From Candidatus Leptovillus gracilis (GTDB lineage: Bacteria; Chloroflexota; Anaerolineae; Promineifilales; Promineifilaceae): a stretch of 64,000 nt of DNA. Positions 41,859-51,254 of this stretch are shown in pieces. The notes below the pieces were generated by a model, which saw nothing but the letters and a program-made list of their open reading frames with translations, was not told the DNA's origin and did no database searches. Both the position numbers and the translations under genes were made by a program. The stretch is from contig JADJXA010000001.1 of assembly GCA_016716065.1 (NCBI GenBank), positions 990,205 to 1,054,204 of the forward strand. The letters run 5' to 3'. How positions within the stretch are numbered: the stretch's first letter is position 1; every line of letters begins with the position of its first letter.

Positions 41859-41944
41859 ATCAGTAGATCGAACTGATTTGGGAGCGCAGGCGTCTCGCCT
41901 GCCAATGCGGGCATCTTGCCCGCGCTCCGTTTCGATCTACTGAT
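41859..41944. repeat. 86-bp inverted-repeat element with a GGGAGCGC core, copy B
   Basis: ATCAGTAGATCGAA (41859-41872) pairs perfectly with TTCGATCTACTGAT (41931-41944). Inside is GGGAGCGCAGGCGTCTCGCC ending in CGCGCTCC, the same core as at 22703 and 51183. It lies in the arginase 5' region, so it may form a cruciform or a leader hairpin. A TATAAT box stands just upstream at 41836-41841. Confidence 0.75.
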
Positions 41945-41969
41945 AATCGTCAATTAAACAAGGTGTCAG

Positions 41970-42863
41970 GTGAAGCAACGGACCATTCGCATTATTGGTG
42001 TGCCCATGGATTTGGGCCAGAGCCGGCGCGGCGTGGACATGGGTCCCAGCGCCGCCCGTTACGCCGGGCTGAAAGCGCGGCTGGAACGGCTGGGGCACGT
42101 GGTCCACGACGAAGGCAATGTGTCTGTGCCCAACCCGGAAGAGGAAGTGGCCGAGGGTGGCAGCCGGCGGCTGCAGGCGGTAACGGCCGTTTGCCAACAA
42201 ATCTTCACCATCGCCAGCCAATGCGTTCAGCAGGGCGACTTCACCCTCTTTTTGGGCGGCGACCACAGCATCAGCATGGGAACCATCGCCGCCGCCGCCC
42301 AACGCCAGCCGGTGGGCGTCATCTGGATAGACGCCCACGCCGACTTTAATACGCCACAAACGTCGCCCAGCGGTAACATTCATGGGATGCCAATGGCCGC
42401 CCTGGTGGGGCAAGGCGCGCCGGAATTGGTCAACATCGGCTATCCCGGCCCCAAGCTGCAACCGGCGCAAATTGTGCAGATTGGCATCCGCGACCTGGAC
42501 CCGGAAGAGCGCGACAATTTGCTGCACAGCGGCATCAACGTCTTCACCATGCGCCATCTGGATGAATTGGGCATGGCCGCTGTGGCCCGGCAGGCGCTGG
42601 ACCGGCTGCGCCACCTACCCCGACTGCATGTCAGCCTGGACATGGACAGCCTGGACCCAGACGAAGCGGCCGGGGTGGGCACACCCGTGCCCGGCGGCCT
42701 GAGCTACCGCGAGGCGCATTTGCTGATGGAGATTTTGGGCGACAGCGGCCGGGTGGAATCGCTGGACATCGTGGAAATCAACCCTATTTTGGATGACCGC
42801 AACAAAACGGCCGAACTGGCGGTGGAGTTGGCGGCCTCGTTATTAGGACAGAGAATCCTGTAA
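41970..42863 (+). CDS. rocF: arginase
   Basis: A 297-residue arginase of the ureohydrolase family. The binuclear manganese ligands are all visible: GGDHSISMG near residue 100, IDAHADFNT near 120-125, and LDMDSLDPDEAAG near 225-230; the SGNIHGMPM substrate loop typical of arginases (rather than agmatinases) is present. It hydrolyses L-arginine to ornithine and urea in the cytoplasm. GTG start at 41970. Followed 42 bp later by an ABC exporter gene, not obviously related. Confidence 0.93.
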   Translation: MKQRTIRIIGVPMDLGQSRRGVDMGPSAARYAGLKARLERLGHVVHDEGNVSVPNPEEEVAEGGSRRLQAVTAVCQQIFTIASQCVQQGDFTLFLGGDHSISMGTIAAAAQRQPVGVIWIDAHADFNTPQTSPSGNIHGMPMAALVGQGAPELVNIGYPGPKLQPAQIVQIGIRDLDPEERDNLLHSGINVFTMRHLDELGMAAVARQALDRLRHLPRLHVSLDMDSLDPDEAAGVGTPVPGGLSYREAHLLMEILGDSGRVESLDIVEINPILDDRNKTAELAVELAASLLGQRIL

Positions 42864-42905
42864 AAGGGCGGGAAGACCCGAAGGCTGTAGCAAACCCTGG
42901 GGTCT

Positions 42906-44741
42906 ATGTGGCGCTACATTATGGCAACTATCATGCGCGGCCTCGAGGGCGAGGCTTACGACCGACGGTATGACGACAAGGAACTGGTCCGGCGAATCTG
43001 GCGTTATTTTCAGCCACACACGCGGGAAACGGCCGTTGTCATTCTCACCGTCTTCCTGATGGCCCTGGCCAGCGCGGCGTTTCCCCTGCTGGTAGCCCAG
43101 GGCGTCAACCGCATGACCGGCCAATCCGACGGCACATTCATTGCCGTGTTGGGCGGCGGCGCCCTGGTATTGGGCTTTGGCGTCTGGGGGCTGAATTGGG
43201 TGCGCCGCCAGCTAACCGTCAACATCATCTCCGACGTGGTTTTGGCGATGCGGGAGGAAGCGTTTACGGCCGCCGCGCAACAAGACCTCTCCTTCTACGA
43301 TGAATTTAGCTCTGGGCGGGTTGTCAGCCGCATCACCAGCGACACCCAAGAATTTGGCGAAGTCATCGTGCTGAGTACCGATGTGGTCAACCAGCTTTCT
43401 TCGGCGCTCATTCTCATCATTGTATTGTTCACCATTGAGTGGAAGCTGACGCTGCTGGTGCTGGCAATGACGCCCTTCATTGTAGCGGCGGCGCTGGGTT
43501 TCCGGCGGCTGGCGCGGCGGGTAACGCGCCAGGGTTCGCGGGCGGTAGGCGAGGTGAATAAAGCCATTCAGGAATCGGTGACAGGCATTCGGGTGGCCAA
43601 AAATTTCCGCCAGGAACAGGCCATCTACGACGAGTTCATGGGTGTTAACCAGCAGGCATACCAGATCAATGTGCGGCGCAGCTTTGTGCTGGCAAATATC
43701 TTTCCGGTGCTGAATGTGTTGGGCGGCATCGCCACGGCCGCGCTGGTCTATTTTGGCGGCCTCAGCACGGCCGCCGGGGTGATTACCGTGGCCGCCTGGT
43801 ATCTGTTTGTGTCCACGGTAGACCGGTTTTGGTTTCCGATCATTAATTTGTCGGCGTTTTGGAGCCAGTTTCAGCAGGGGTTGGCGGCGGCGGAGCGGGT
43901 ATATGCGCTGATTGATTCAGAATCGGCGGTGACGCAAACGGCTGATGAACCGGTGGGCGCTCTGCGCGGCGAAATTTGCTTTGACCATGTTTGTTTCCGT
44001 TATTCAGAGCAAGAACAGGTGCTGCGCGATTTTTCGCTGACGGTTGCGCCGGGGGAGAGTGTGGCACTGGTGGGGCATACGGGGGCGGGCAAGTCCAGCA
44101 TTATCAAGCTGATCGCCCGCTTTTATGAGTTTCAGGAAGGGGAGATTAGGGTAGACGGCCGTTCCATTCGCGCCTTCAACCTGGAGCAATATCGGCGGCA
44201 GTTGGGCATTGTGTCGCAGACGCCATTTTTGTTTGCCGGTACGGTGGTGGAGAATATCCGTTACGGCCGTCCGGCGGCCAGCGATGCAGAAATAGAAGCG
44301 ATGGCCCGGCTGATCGGCGCTGGTGAATGGCTGGAAACATTGCCCGACGGTCTGCACAGCGATGTGGGCGAACGGGGCGGGCGGCTTTCCATGGGGCAGC
44401 GGCAGTTGGTGGCGCTGACGCGGGTGCTGGTGCAAAACCCGCGCATCTTTATTTTGGACGAGGCGACGGCCAGCGTGGACCCCTTCACCGAATCGCAGAT
44501 ACAACAGGCATTGGATTTGATCATGAACGGCCGCAGCTCGATCATCATCGCCCATCGCCTGTCTACCGTGCGCGCCGCCGACCGCATCATCGTCTTACGC
44601 CAGGGGCAAATCATCGAAGAAGGCAGCCACGAGATGCTCATGGACCAATCCGGTCATTACGCCGAACTGTACGACACCTACTTTCGCCACCAATCCCTCG
44701 ATTATATTCAATCTGAACAGTGGCAGCGGCAGAGGGGTTAG
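42906..44741 (+). CDS. ABC exporter, fused membrane and ATPase domains
   Basis: A 611-residue half-transporter. Residues about 30-320 form a type IV exporter membrane domain with six helices (VVILTVFLMALASAAFPLLV first; DEFSSGRVVSRITSDTQEF coupling segment). Residues about 355-595 are the nucleotide-binding domain: Walker A GHTGAGKSS, Q-loop IVSQTPFLF, signature LSMGQRQ, Walker B IFILDEATASVD, H-loop IIIAHRLSTV. It acts as a dimer in the cytoplasmic membrane, exporting a lipid, peptide or drug. The start may be ATG 42906 or 42921. Substrate unknown. Confidence 0.92.
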   Translation: MWRYIMATIMRGLEGEAYDRRYDDKELVRRIWRYFQPHTRETAVVILTVFLMALASAAFPLLVAQGVNRMTGQSDGTFIAVLGGGALVLGFGVWGLNWVRRQLTVNIISDVVLAMREEAFTAAAQQDLSFYDEFSSGRVVSRITSDTQEFGEVIVLSTDVVNQLSSALILIIVLFTIEWKLTLLVLAMTPFIVAAALGFRRLARRVTRQGSRAVGEVNKAIQESVTGIRVAKNFRQEQAIYDEFMGVNQQAYQINVRRSFVLANIFPVLNVLGGIATAALVYFGGLSTAAGVITVAAWYLFVSTVDRFWFPIINLSAFWSQFQQGLAAAERVYALIDSESAVTQTADEPVGALRGEICFDHVCFRYSEQEQVLRDFSLTVAPGESVALVGHTGAGKSSIIKLIARFYEFQEGEIRVDGRSIRAFNLEQYRRQLGIVSQTPFLFAGTVVENIRYGRPAASDAEIEAMARLIGAGEWLETLPDGLHSDVGERGGRLSMGQRQLVALTRVLVQNPRIFILDEATASVDPFTESQIQQALDLIMNGRSSIIIAHRLSTVRAADRIIVLRQGQIIEEGSHEMLMDQSGHYAELYDTYFRHQSLDYIQSEQWQRQRG

Positions 44742-44795
44742 TCAGTGTTCAGTGTTCAGTGGACTGAACACTGGTCACTGGTCACTGGTCACTGA
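44741..44795. repeat. CAGTGTT/CACTGAA repeat between convergent genes
   Basis: GTCAGTGTTCAGTGTTCAGT is followed by GGACTGAACACTGGTCACTG and GTCACTGGTCACTGA. CAGTGTTCAGT pairs with ACTGAACACTG. It lies between the convergent ABC exporter and histidine kinase genes and covers the kinase stop codon; probable bidirectional terminator. Confidence 0.6.
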
Positions 44796-47700
44796 TCTGG
44801 CGAGTCCAGTAAAGTCGGCAGGCGAATCTGGAACGTTGTTCCCTCGGCAGGTTTAGAACGCACAGTAATCCGGCCCCGGTGCGCTTCCACAATTTCCTTT
44901 ACCAGAGCCAACCCCAAACCTGTGCCCTTGCCCTGATGGTGCTGCACCGAGTCGGCCTTCGCTCGATAAAAACGCTCAAAAATGCGCTGCATTTCCTCCG
45001 GGTCAATCCCGCTGCCCGTATCGGTGACCTCTATCAACACGTCACGCCCATCGGCCCACACCTTTAGAGAAATCAGGCCGCCGGCTGGCGTAAATTTGAA
45101 GGCATTGCTGAGCAAATTATCGAACACCCGCCGCAGGTGGAAGGGATCGCCTAAAATAACGGGCAACGGCCGTTGGATAGCTGTCGTCAGGCTAATCGCT
45201 GCCTGATTGGCCTGGAGCAAAAACTCTTCCTGGATTAACTGTACCAATTCGCCTGGGTCTATTTCTTCGCGCCGGAAATCCTGGGTCTCCGCTGCCAGCA
45301 AAGCAGACATATCATCCAACATGGTAATGAGCATCCGAATCCGCTTGATGATGATGCCCATAGACTGGGTTTGCATCGCCGTCAGCTCACCCAGCGCGCC
45401 GCTGTCCAACAGCTCCGCATAACCATAAATCAAACCCAATGGCGTGCGCAGTTCGTGTGACACATTTTGGATAAACTCGGTACGGGCCTCATCCAACTCT
45501 TGCTGACGCGCCAGGGAAACGGCCAGGACGGCAGCGCGTTCAGACAACTGCGAAAAGAGCCGCTGGTTTTGCAGGGCAATGCCCGCCTGACGGCCAATAG
45601 ATTCCGCCAGAGCCAGATCGCGGCGGCTGAATTGTTTGCCAGGCGTGAAACTAAAAATCTGCATTGCGCCCAAAGATTCCTCACCGGCAATGATGGGGAC
45701 GCCAATAAAAGCGCCCACGCCCACCTTCGTCAGAGCATGATACGCGCGCGGATGGTCCTGGTAGCGCTTCTTCATCACAGGTTGACCTGTTTCTACAATT
45801 TCCCAGCCGATGCCACTGCCCCGGCTGACAGGGCGCAAATTGACGCTGGCAGGGATGTTGTGTGGATAAAAGGTCATTATCTGATGGTCTATCACCAGCC
45901 CCAACAAGCCGGCGTCCGCGTCTACCAGATCGGTCGCCAGGCGGGTGACGTAGGCCAGAATGGTGGGCAAATCGGGCGCGCTGTTGAGGGTGCGGGTGAT
46001 TTCGTTCAGACGCTGCTCCCGGTCCAAAGCGTGACGGATTTCGGTTAGCAGAAGGATGTTTTGGTAGGTAACGGAGACGATGTAGGCCAATGTTTGCCCG
46101 GCGGCCAGATCGTCGGCGTCGAAGGGGGCAACCTCATCTCGGTAAGTGACCAGAGCGCCAATGGGGTCTTGGGGCGACGATAGGGCGAAGACAGCAAAGC
46201 TGTAGAATCTTTCTTCGCGGATGAGGTCATGCAAAACGGCCGTGCGTGGATCCGTTTGCGCATTGTCCACAAAGACAGGCTGGCTGCTGGCCAAAAGCTG
46301 ATTGGCCGGCATTTGCCGGAACTGTTGGGTAATGGCGTCAGTATATCGTTTGGACAGATTGTGGGCGTACAGGCAGTGGGCCGAAGCGGTGGCGCTGTTG
46401 TAAAGGTAAATAGCCACACGGTCGGCGTGGAGGGTTTGCCGGGCAACGGCCGTTACCGTTGGCCCCAATTCTTCTAGAGCGCGTATATCTAGCAGCGCGG
46501 CGGCCGCTTTTGTCAACTGCTGCTGCTGTTCGGCGCGCTGCTGTTCGGCGGCAAAAAGCCGGGCATTGTCAATGGCCACGGCCGCCTGGTCGGCAAAGGC
46601 AATCAGAAGCTGCAAATTATCTGGCGTAAACTGGTTTTTAACGTCTCGGCGCGTTACCGTCATCACCCCAATTACCTGGCTACGAATCGCCAGCGGAGCC
46701 AAAGCCATGGCCTCATCTTCTTCCGGCGTGCCCGGTATCTGGACGCCGCGCCCATCCTCCAACGTATTGCGGATAATCTCTGGGACGCCGCTCAGAGCAA
46801 CCCGACCGGTAATGCCCACCCCCACCGCCAGCGAAAAATTCATGATGGCCTGCTCCGGCCGATCCGACAGAGCCACCACACAGCGCAGCATTTTGCCATC
46901 TGGAGCAATCAGATGAATGCGGCAGGTATCGGCTTTGAACAATCTTTGCGCTTCAGCGGCGATGGTGTTGAGGACGTGGTCCAGCTGCAGCGAAGAAATC
47001 GCTTTGCTGGTGGCTAACAAAGCGGCCGTTTCCGCCGCCTGATGCTGCGCTTTCTTGAACAAGCGCAGCTTTTCAATGGTGTTCGCCAACTGCCCGGCTA
47101 TGGTCGTCAGGAGGCGTTCATCGGCTTCGCTAAAAGCGCCTGGCTGGTCACTTTCCGCGTTCATCACGCCAATGATCTGTTGGTCTAGCTTTAAGGGGAC
47201 GCACAGCTCAGACCGGGTAAGCGAATCGCCCAAAAACGCTGGCTCTTGGGTCACGTCGGTGATGCGCCGTGGTTTGCCGGTGGCCACCACTTGTCCACAA
47301 ACGCCTTCACCGGGGCGGATCAGTTGGAACAAATATTTGCTTTGCCGGCAGTGTAGCGACCGATGATAAGAAAGGCTGCCCGACTGCGGGTCCACAAAAG
47401 CAAAGCCAAACAGATCAGCCCGCAAAGCCTGGGCAATGATGGGTGCGACACGCGCAAACAGCGTGTCTTCGTCATTGGTTTCGGTGGCAGCGGTGGCGAT
47501 GGCGTGCAGCAGCGTCAACTCTTCCACCAGCTGTTGGTTGTGGGCAAACAAGGCGGCCTTCGCCAGGGCGGTGGAAAGTTGATAGGCGACAATTTGCAGG
47601 ATGCGAATCTCGTGCGCGTTAAAATGGTTGGGGTCTGTATGCTGCACGTCTAACACGCCAATTAACGCCAGTTCATTAATGAGCGGAATGGCGACTTCGC

Positions 47701-48646
47701 TGCGCGTATTGGGCAGGACGGGATTGGGCAAATGGTAACTTATCTCGCGCACGTCATCTACGCGCACAACTTCGCGGGTGCGGGCGGCGCGAGCAACAAT
47801 ACTACGCGAAGCGTTGATGGCAATGGTGTGCCGCTTCTGTTTCAGGCGCTCGCCCACAACGCCGGTTCCGGCCTGAATGACCAGATGGGTGGCCGCGCCG
47901 CTGTCGGTCTGGGCGGGAAGATTGTTGGCCAGGAAAATCTGTGTGTAGTAATAGCCCAAACCGTCACGCAGTTGGTTGGTGGTTCGGTTGAGCAGGGTGT
48001 CCTGGTCTAAAATGGTAGCCAATTCGGCGCCGAGTTCGTAGGCCAATTTCTCGCGCTGCTCGAAATCTTTGCGCTGTAAAGCGTTGGTAAAAATTTCGCC
48101 GACAATATGCAGCAGGGAAACCGTTTCGTTGGTCCAGATTTGTTCTTGCGCCAGAAGAACCAGCAGGCCAAAGCGGGTATTCTGGCGGACAAGTGGCACG
48201 GCCGTAAACGCTTGCCAACCCTGGGCAGCAAACAGACGTCTTTCCTGCACCGCTTCCGGCGGCAGATGCTCGCCATTCGGGACGTAGACAAAGCCGAATT
48301 GGTCCAACTCATCTAAAATCCAGCCCATATGGGCCGGGGGCATATCATGAATGGCGGCTCCTTCGCAAGCCGCGTCGGGAGCGCTCCACTCGTGGGTATT
48401 GGAAAGCAGGCGGTTTTTTTGTAAAAGTACCAACGCGCAGTCAGCCCTGGTAAACTGGCCGATCAAGCCCAGAACATGGTTGATACCGTTGTCTATCTCG
48501 TCGGGGGCCAGGTTAATGAGGTGCGTGGTAACGGCCGTTAACAACCGTGCAAACGGCGATGGTTGGTTCTGGCTTTCAACAGCCACCTTACCCTTAGAGA
48601 CAGAGGGGCGGGTGCTGCTTGGAGGTAAATCCGCTTTCCCTTTCAT
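44789..48646 (-). CDS. soluble histidine kinase with six GAF domains
   Basis: A 1285-residue sensor kinase without membrane helices. Six tandem GAF domains can be marked from their opening helices: about residues 30, 205, 385, 560, 725 and 895. The HisKA helix has the phosphoacceptor in NVSHELRTPLG near residue 1063; the ATPase domain has NAFKFTPAGG (N-box), DTGSGIDPEEM (G1), FERFYRAK (F-box) and GTGLGLALVKEI (G2). It senses cytoplasmic or diffusible small molecules, possibly light or redox through GAF cofactors; I see no obvious bilin cysteine motif. No response regulator gene is next to it. It precedes nothing on its strand until TetR, which lies 20 bp upstream and may be cotranscribed. Confidence 0.92.
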   Translation of the reverse strand: MKGKADLPPSSTRPSVSKGKVAVESQNQPSPFARLLTAVTTHLINLAPDEIDNGINHVLGLIGQFTRADCALVLLQKNRLLSNTHEWSAPDAACEGAAIHDMPPAHMGWILDELDQFGFVYVPNGEHLPPEAVQERRLFAAQGWQAFTAVPLVRQNTRFGLLVLLAQEQIWTNETVSLLHIVGEIFTNALQRKDFEQREKLAYELGAELATILDQDTLLNRTTNQLRDGLGYYYTQIFLANNLPAQTDSGAATHLVIQAGTGVVGERLKQKRHTIAINASRSIVARAARTREVVRVDDVREISYHLPNPVLPNTRSEVAIPLINELALIGVLDVQHTDPNHFNAHEIRILQIVAYQLSTALAKAALFAHNQQLVEELTLLHAIATAATETNDEDTLFARVAPIIAQALRADLFGFAFVDPQSGSLSYHRSLHCRQSKYLFQLIRPGEGVCGQVVATGKPRRITDVTQEPAFLGDSLTRSELCVPLKLDQQIIGVMNAESDQPGAFSEADERLLTTIAGQLANTIEKLRLFKKAQHQAAETAALLATSKAISSLQLDHVLNTIAAEAQRLFKADTCRIHLIAPDGKMLRCVVALSDRPEQAIMNFSLAVGVGITGRVALSGVPEIIRNTLEDGRGVQIPGTPEEDEAMALAPLAIRSQVIGVMTVTRRDVKNQFTPDNLQLLIAFADQAAVAIDNARLFAAEQQRAEQQQQLTKAAAALLDIRALEELGPTVTAVARQTLHADRVAIYLYNSATASAHCLYAHNLSKRYTDAITQQFRQMPANQLLASSQPVFVDNAQTDPRTAVLHDLIREERFYSFAVFALSSPQDPIGALVTYRDEVAPFDADDLAAGQTLAYIVSVTYQNILLLTEIRHALDREQRLNEITRTLNSAPDLPTILAYVTRLATDLVDADAGLLGLVIDHQIMTFYPHNIPASVNLRPVSRGSGIGWEIVETGQPVMKKRYQDHPRAYHALTKVGVGAFIGVPIIAGEESLGAMQIFSFTPGKQFSRRDLALAESIGRQAGIALQNQRLFSQLSERAAVLAVSLARQQELDEARTEFIQNVSHELRTPLGLIYGYAELLDSGALGELTAMQTQSMGIIIKRIRMLITMLDDMSALLAAETQDFRREEIDPGELVQLIQEEFLLQANQAAISLTTAIQRPLPVILGDPFHLRRVFDNLLSNAFKFTPAGGLISLKVWADGRDVLIEVTDTGSGIDPEEMQRIFERFYRAKADSVQHHQGKGTGLGLALVKEIVEAHRGRITVRSKPAEGTTFQIRLPTLLDSPDQ

Positions 48647-48667
48647 AAGCCTTGAGCAATTGTTGCG

Positions 48668-49288
48668 TTAATGGCCGCCGGTATAGGCGCAGGCCCTTAA
48701 CGCAAACTGAAACATATCTTGCACGGCCGCGCCCGCTTCGCGTTCTGTGTCGGGCTGATTCAGTAAATGCAATATCATCTCATCAAACGCGCCGGCAAAA
48801 CCCTCGGCTGTGCGGCGGCTGTTTTGCGGCACAATCAAAGTTTGGGATAGGGCCTGGTCTAACGGCCGTTGCCACAGCGCAATCAACCGCTCTCGAAACG
48901 CCATCTGTTTATCCACCAACATCGGCGATGTCCCCACACCCCCCACCAGCAGCAGTTGGATGACCGCCGGTTCAAACACAGCAATGTTCACATAAGCCTG
49001 CAACCCGGCCTTTAACTGCTGCGGCAGCGTTACCCGCGACTGGATGGCTTGCTGTAAGGCTTGCAGCAAAAACTGGGCCGTCTCCTCATACAGATGAACA
49101 AACAAGGTCTCCTTATCCGGGAAATAAAAGTAAAACGTGCCCACCGCCACGCCGGCTTCTTCGACAATATCCCGAATGGTGGCCGCCTGATACCCCTTTT
49201 CGGCAAAAACGCGCACGGCCGCCTGCATCATCGCCGCGCGTTTAGAGTCCTTTTTCTGACGTGTTTTGTCGCTGCTGTGGTACGGCAT
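48668..49288 (-). CDS. TetR family transcriptional regulator
   Basis: A 206-residue TetR protein. The N-terminal HTH is MMQAAVRVFAEKGYQAATIR, then DIVEEAGVAVGTFYFYFPDK, near residues 19-60, with a helical ligand domain after it. It probably represses its own operon, including the histidine kinase gene 20 bp downstream, and possibly the divergent MocR gene. The ATG at 49288 is the first in frame. Confidence 0.92.
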   Translation of the reverse strand: MPYHSSDKTRQKKDSKRAAMMQAAVRVFAEKGYQAATIRDIVEEAGVAVGTFYFYFPDKETLFVHLYEETAQFLLQALQQAIQSRVTLPQQLKAGLQAYVNIAVFEPAVIQLLLVGGVGTSPMLVDKQMAFRERLIALWQRPLDQALSQTLIVPQNSRRTAEGFAGAFDEMILHLLNQPDTEREAGAAVQDMFQFALRACAYTGGH

Positions 49289-49591
49289 ATTTGCATCTCG
49301 TCTTGCTGCTAACCATGCGGTCAGCTTACAGGCAGATATAGCGCTTTGTCAATAAACCATTCAGACTACCGGGGTTTGCTGGTTGTTGGCAGCCAGCCTG
49401 ATATACCTGACAAGGTGACAAGGTAACATCTGACAAGGTGATGAAAATGTCGGATGTTGATCTTTGCGAACATATATTGTAATTCAGGTTTGTGTTTTGT
49501 GCAGTCTGAATGAAAATAGAGCAGGTAGAAGAACAAACAAACATCTTTTCAGCGACAGGCAGTATCTGCCCTTCGGTTGAGGCAGTTTTTT
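49289..49591. promoter_or_regulatory. divergent regulatory region between TetR and MocR genes
   Basis: About 300 bp without a gene. It contains three copies of TGACAAGG within CCTGACAAGGTGACAAGGTA and ATCTGACAAGGTGATG (about 49408-49443), spaced 9 and 17 bp, which could be operator sites or a tandem repeat. AT-rich DNA with no clear -10 box follows to the MocR start. Confidence 0.4.
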
Positions 49592-51049
49592 ATGTTTAGT
49601 TTCGTGTTACAGAAGAACGGCCGTTACCCCCTATATGCCCAACTCTACCGCCAGATTGCCGCGTTGATTTTGGGCGGTGAACTGCCGGCGGGGACAAAGC
49701 TGCCACCCAGCCGCCAGTTGGCCGTCAATTTGGGCGTGGCGCGGGTGACGGTAACGCAGGCATATGAACAACTTCAAGCAGAGGGTTATATCGCCGGGCG
49801 CATTGGCGCGGGCATGTTTGTGACCGAGGGGTTGGTGAATGCGCTGCTGCCAAAGAGGGAGGAGAAACGGCCGTTTACCCCCACCTTCTCCCACTGGGGC
49901 GAACGGGTCATGGCCGCCGAACCGGAGGTTGAATCAGCGGCGGCCCGCCCGGCCATAGATTTTGGCTTTGGCCGTTCCTTCGCCCAGATTTTCCCCTACG
50001 ATGTGTGGCGGCGGCTGCTGGCCCGCTACCTGGGCGCCGACGACGCCATCCTGGCCCGCTACGGCTCCGTGGCCGGGTTTGAGCCACTGCGGGCCGCGCT
50101 GGCCGATTACCTGGCGCGGCAGCGCGGCGTGCGCTGCACCCCGGAGCAGATCGTCATTGTGAGTGGGGCGCAGCAGGTGCTGGATATTCTGGCCCGCCTG
50201 CTGCTCAATCCAGGCGACGAGGCGCTGGTGGAAACGCCTGGTTATACAGTAGCCTACGATTTGCTGCGCGTCTACGGGGCCAGGCTGGTTGGCCTGCCGG
50301 TGGACGACGAGGGCTTTCGGGTAGAGCTAATCCCACAAGACAGCCGGGCGCGGTTGGCCTTTGTGACCCCAACGCATCAATTCCCCCGCGGCGGCACGAT
50401 GTCGCTGCCGCGGCGGCTGCGCCTGCTGCAATGGGCGCAGGAACGGGAGGCGCTGATTATTGAAGATGATTATGACGGCGAACTGCGGTATAACGGCCGT
50501 CCCCTGGCCGCTTTGCAAGGGTTAGATGAGGCTGGGCGGGTGGCTTACCTGGGCACGTTCTCGAAAGTGCTGTTCCCGGCGCTGCGCCTGGCCTATGTGG
50601 TGCTGCCCCCGGCGCTGCTGAACCCCTTCGTGCAGGCCAAGAGCCTGATAGACCGGGGCGCACCGACGTTAACGCAGGCGGCCGTGGCCGATTTCATCAC
50701 CGAAGGGCATTTTGAGCGCCATTTGCAGCAGCTGCGGCAGGCGTATGGGCGGCGGCGGGCGGTGCTGATTGCGGCCATTGCGGCCTATATTGAACCCAAC
50801 TTGCCCCAGGTGCGCTATGCGCCGATGGCCGCCGGGCTGCATGTGATGCTCTATTTGGGAACAGGGGTGAATGAAACGGCCGTAGTGCAGCAGGCGGCGG
50901 CGGCCGGAGTGGGGGTGTATCCTGGCGCGCCCTATCACCTGGAGCAGCCCGCGCCGCCTTCCATTTTGTTGGGCTTTAGCGGCCTGGAAGAGGCGGAAAT
51001 TGAGGAAGGCGTGCGGCGGTTGGCAAAGGTGCTTCCAGCCCAGGCGTGA
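49592..51049 (+). CDS. MocR/PdxR-type regulator (GntR HTH fused to aminotransferase fold)
   Basis: A 485-residue protein. Residues 1-75 are a GntR winged helix (LYRQIAALILGGELPAGTKL, SRQLAVNLGVARVTVTQAYE). Residues about 110-480 are a fold type I aminotransferase domain with the PLP lysine in YLGTFSKVLFP and FGRSFAQIFPYDVWRRLL. PdxR members activate pyridoxal phosphate synthesis genes, but other MocR proteins control diverse genes; no pdxST genes are here. I start at ATG 49592, preceded by GAGG at 9 nt; a TTG five codons upstream is possible. Confidence 0.9.
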   Translation: MFSFVLQKNGRYPLYAQLYRQIAALILGGELPAGTKLPPSRQLAVNLGVARVTVTQAYEQLQAEGYIAGRIGAGMFVTEGLVNALLPKREEKRPFTPTFSHWGERVMAAEPEVESAAARPAIDFGFGRSFAQIFPYDVWRRLLARYLGADDAILARYGSVAGFEPLRAALADYLARQRGVRCTPEQIVIVSGAQQVLDILARLLLNPGDEALVETPGYTVAYDLLRVYGARLVGLPVDDEGFRVELIPQDSRARLAFVTPTHQFPRGGTMSLPRRLRLLQWAQEREALIIEDDYDGELRYNGRPLAALQGLDEAGRVAYLGTFSKVLFPALRLAYVVLPPALLNPFVQAKSLIDRGAPTLTQAAVADFITEGHFERHLQQLRQAYGRRRAVLIAAIAAYIEPNLPQVRYAPMAAGLHVMLYLGTGVNETAVVQQAAAAGVGVYPGAPYHLEQPAPPSILLGFSGLEEAEIEEGVRRLAKVLPAQA

Positions 51050-51099
51050 TTCTGCTACAATCCCCGTCGGCGACACAAACAACCACATGAATGAGGTTA

Positions 51100-51130
51100 G
51101 AGTTGTCAAATCTTAAAGATTTGACAACTC
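51100..51130. terminator. AGTTGTC hairpin after the MocR gene
   Basis: GAGTTGTCAAATCTT and AAGATTTGACAACTC make a 15-bp perfect stem with a 1-base loop, followed by TATTTTC. The position 50 bp after the MocR stop suits a terminator; it also belongs to the AGATT hairpin family. Confidence 0.55.
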
Positions 51131-51182
51131 TATTTTCACAGAAGACATCATGAGTAGGCGCACCGCCACGAATGAAAACCCT

Positions 51183-51232
51183 GGGAGCGCAGGCGTCTCG
51201 CCTGCCGGGGCGGACGGGACGTCCGCGCTCCC
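51183..51232. repeat. GGGAGCGC element, copy C, in the AI-2E transporter leader
   Basis: GGGAGCGCAGGCGTCTCGCC, TGCCGGGGCGGACGGGACGT, CCGCGCTCCC. It starts 22 bp upstream of the transporter's ribosome-binding site. Reading through it would give a false N-terminal extension with GSAGVSPAGADGTSALP, the peptide footprint of this repeat. Confidence 0.75.
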
Positions 51233-51254
51233 ATTTTCAAGGGAGGCGAAAAAG

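Noticed and set aside
51150..51254. N-terminal extension of the AI-2E transporter
   Set aside because: It reads through the GGGAGCGC repeat; the ATG at 51255 has GGGAGG upstream and the family's normal start.
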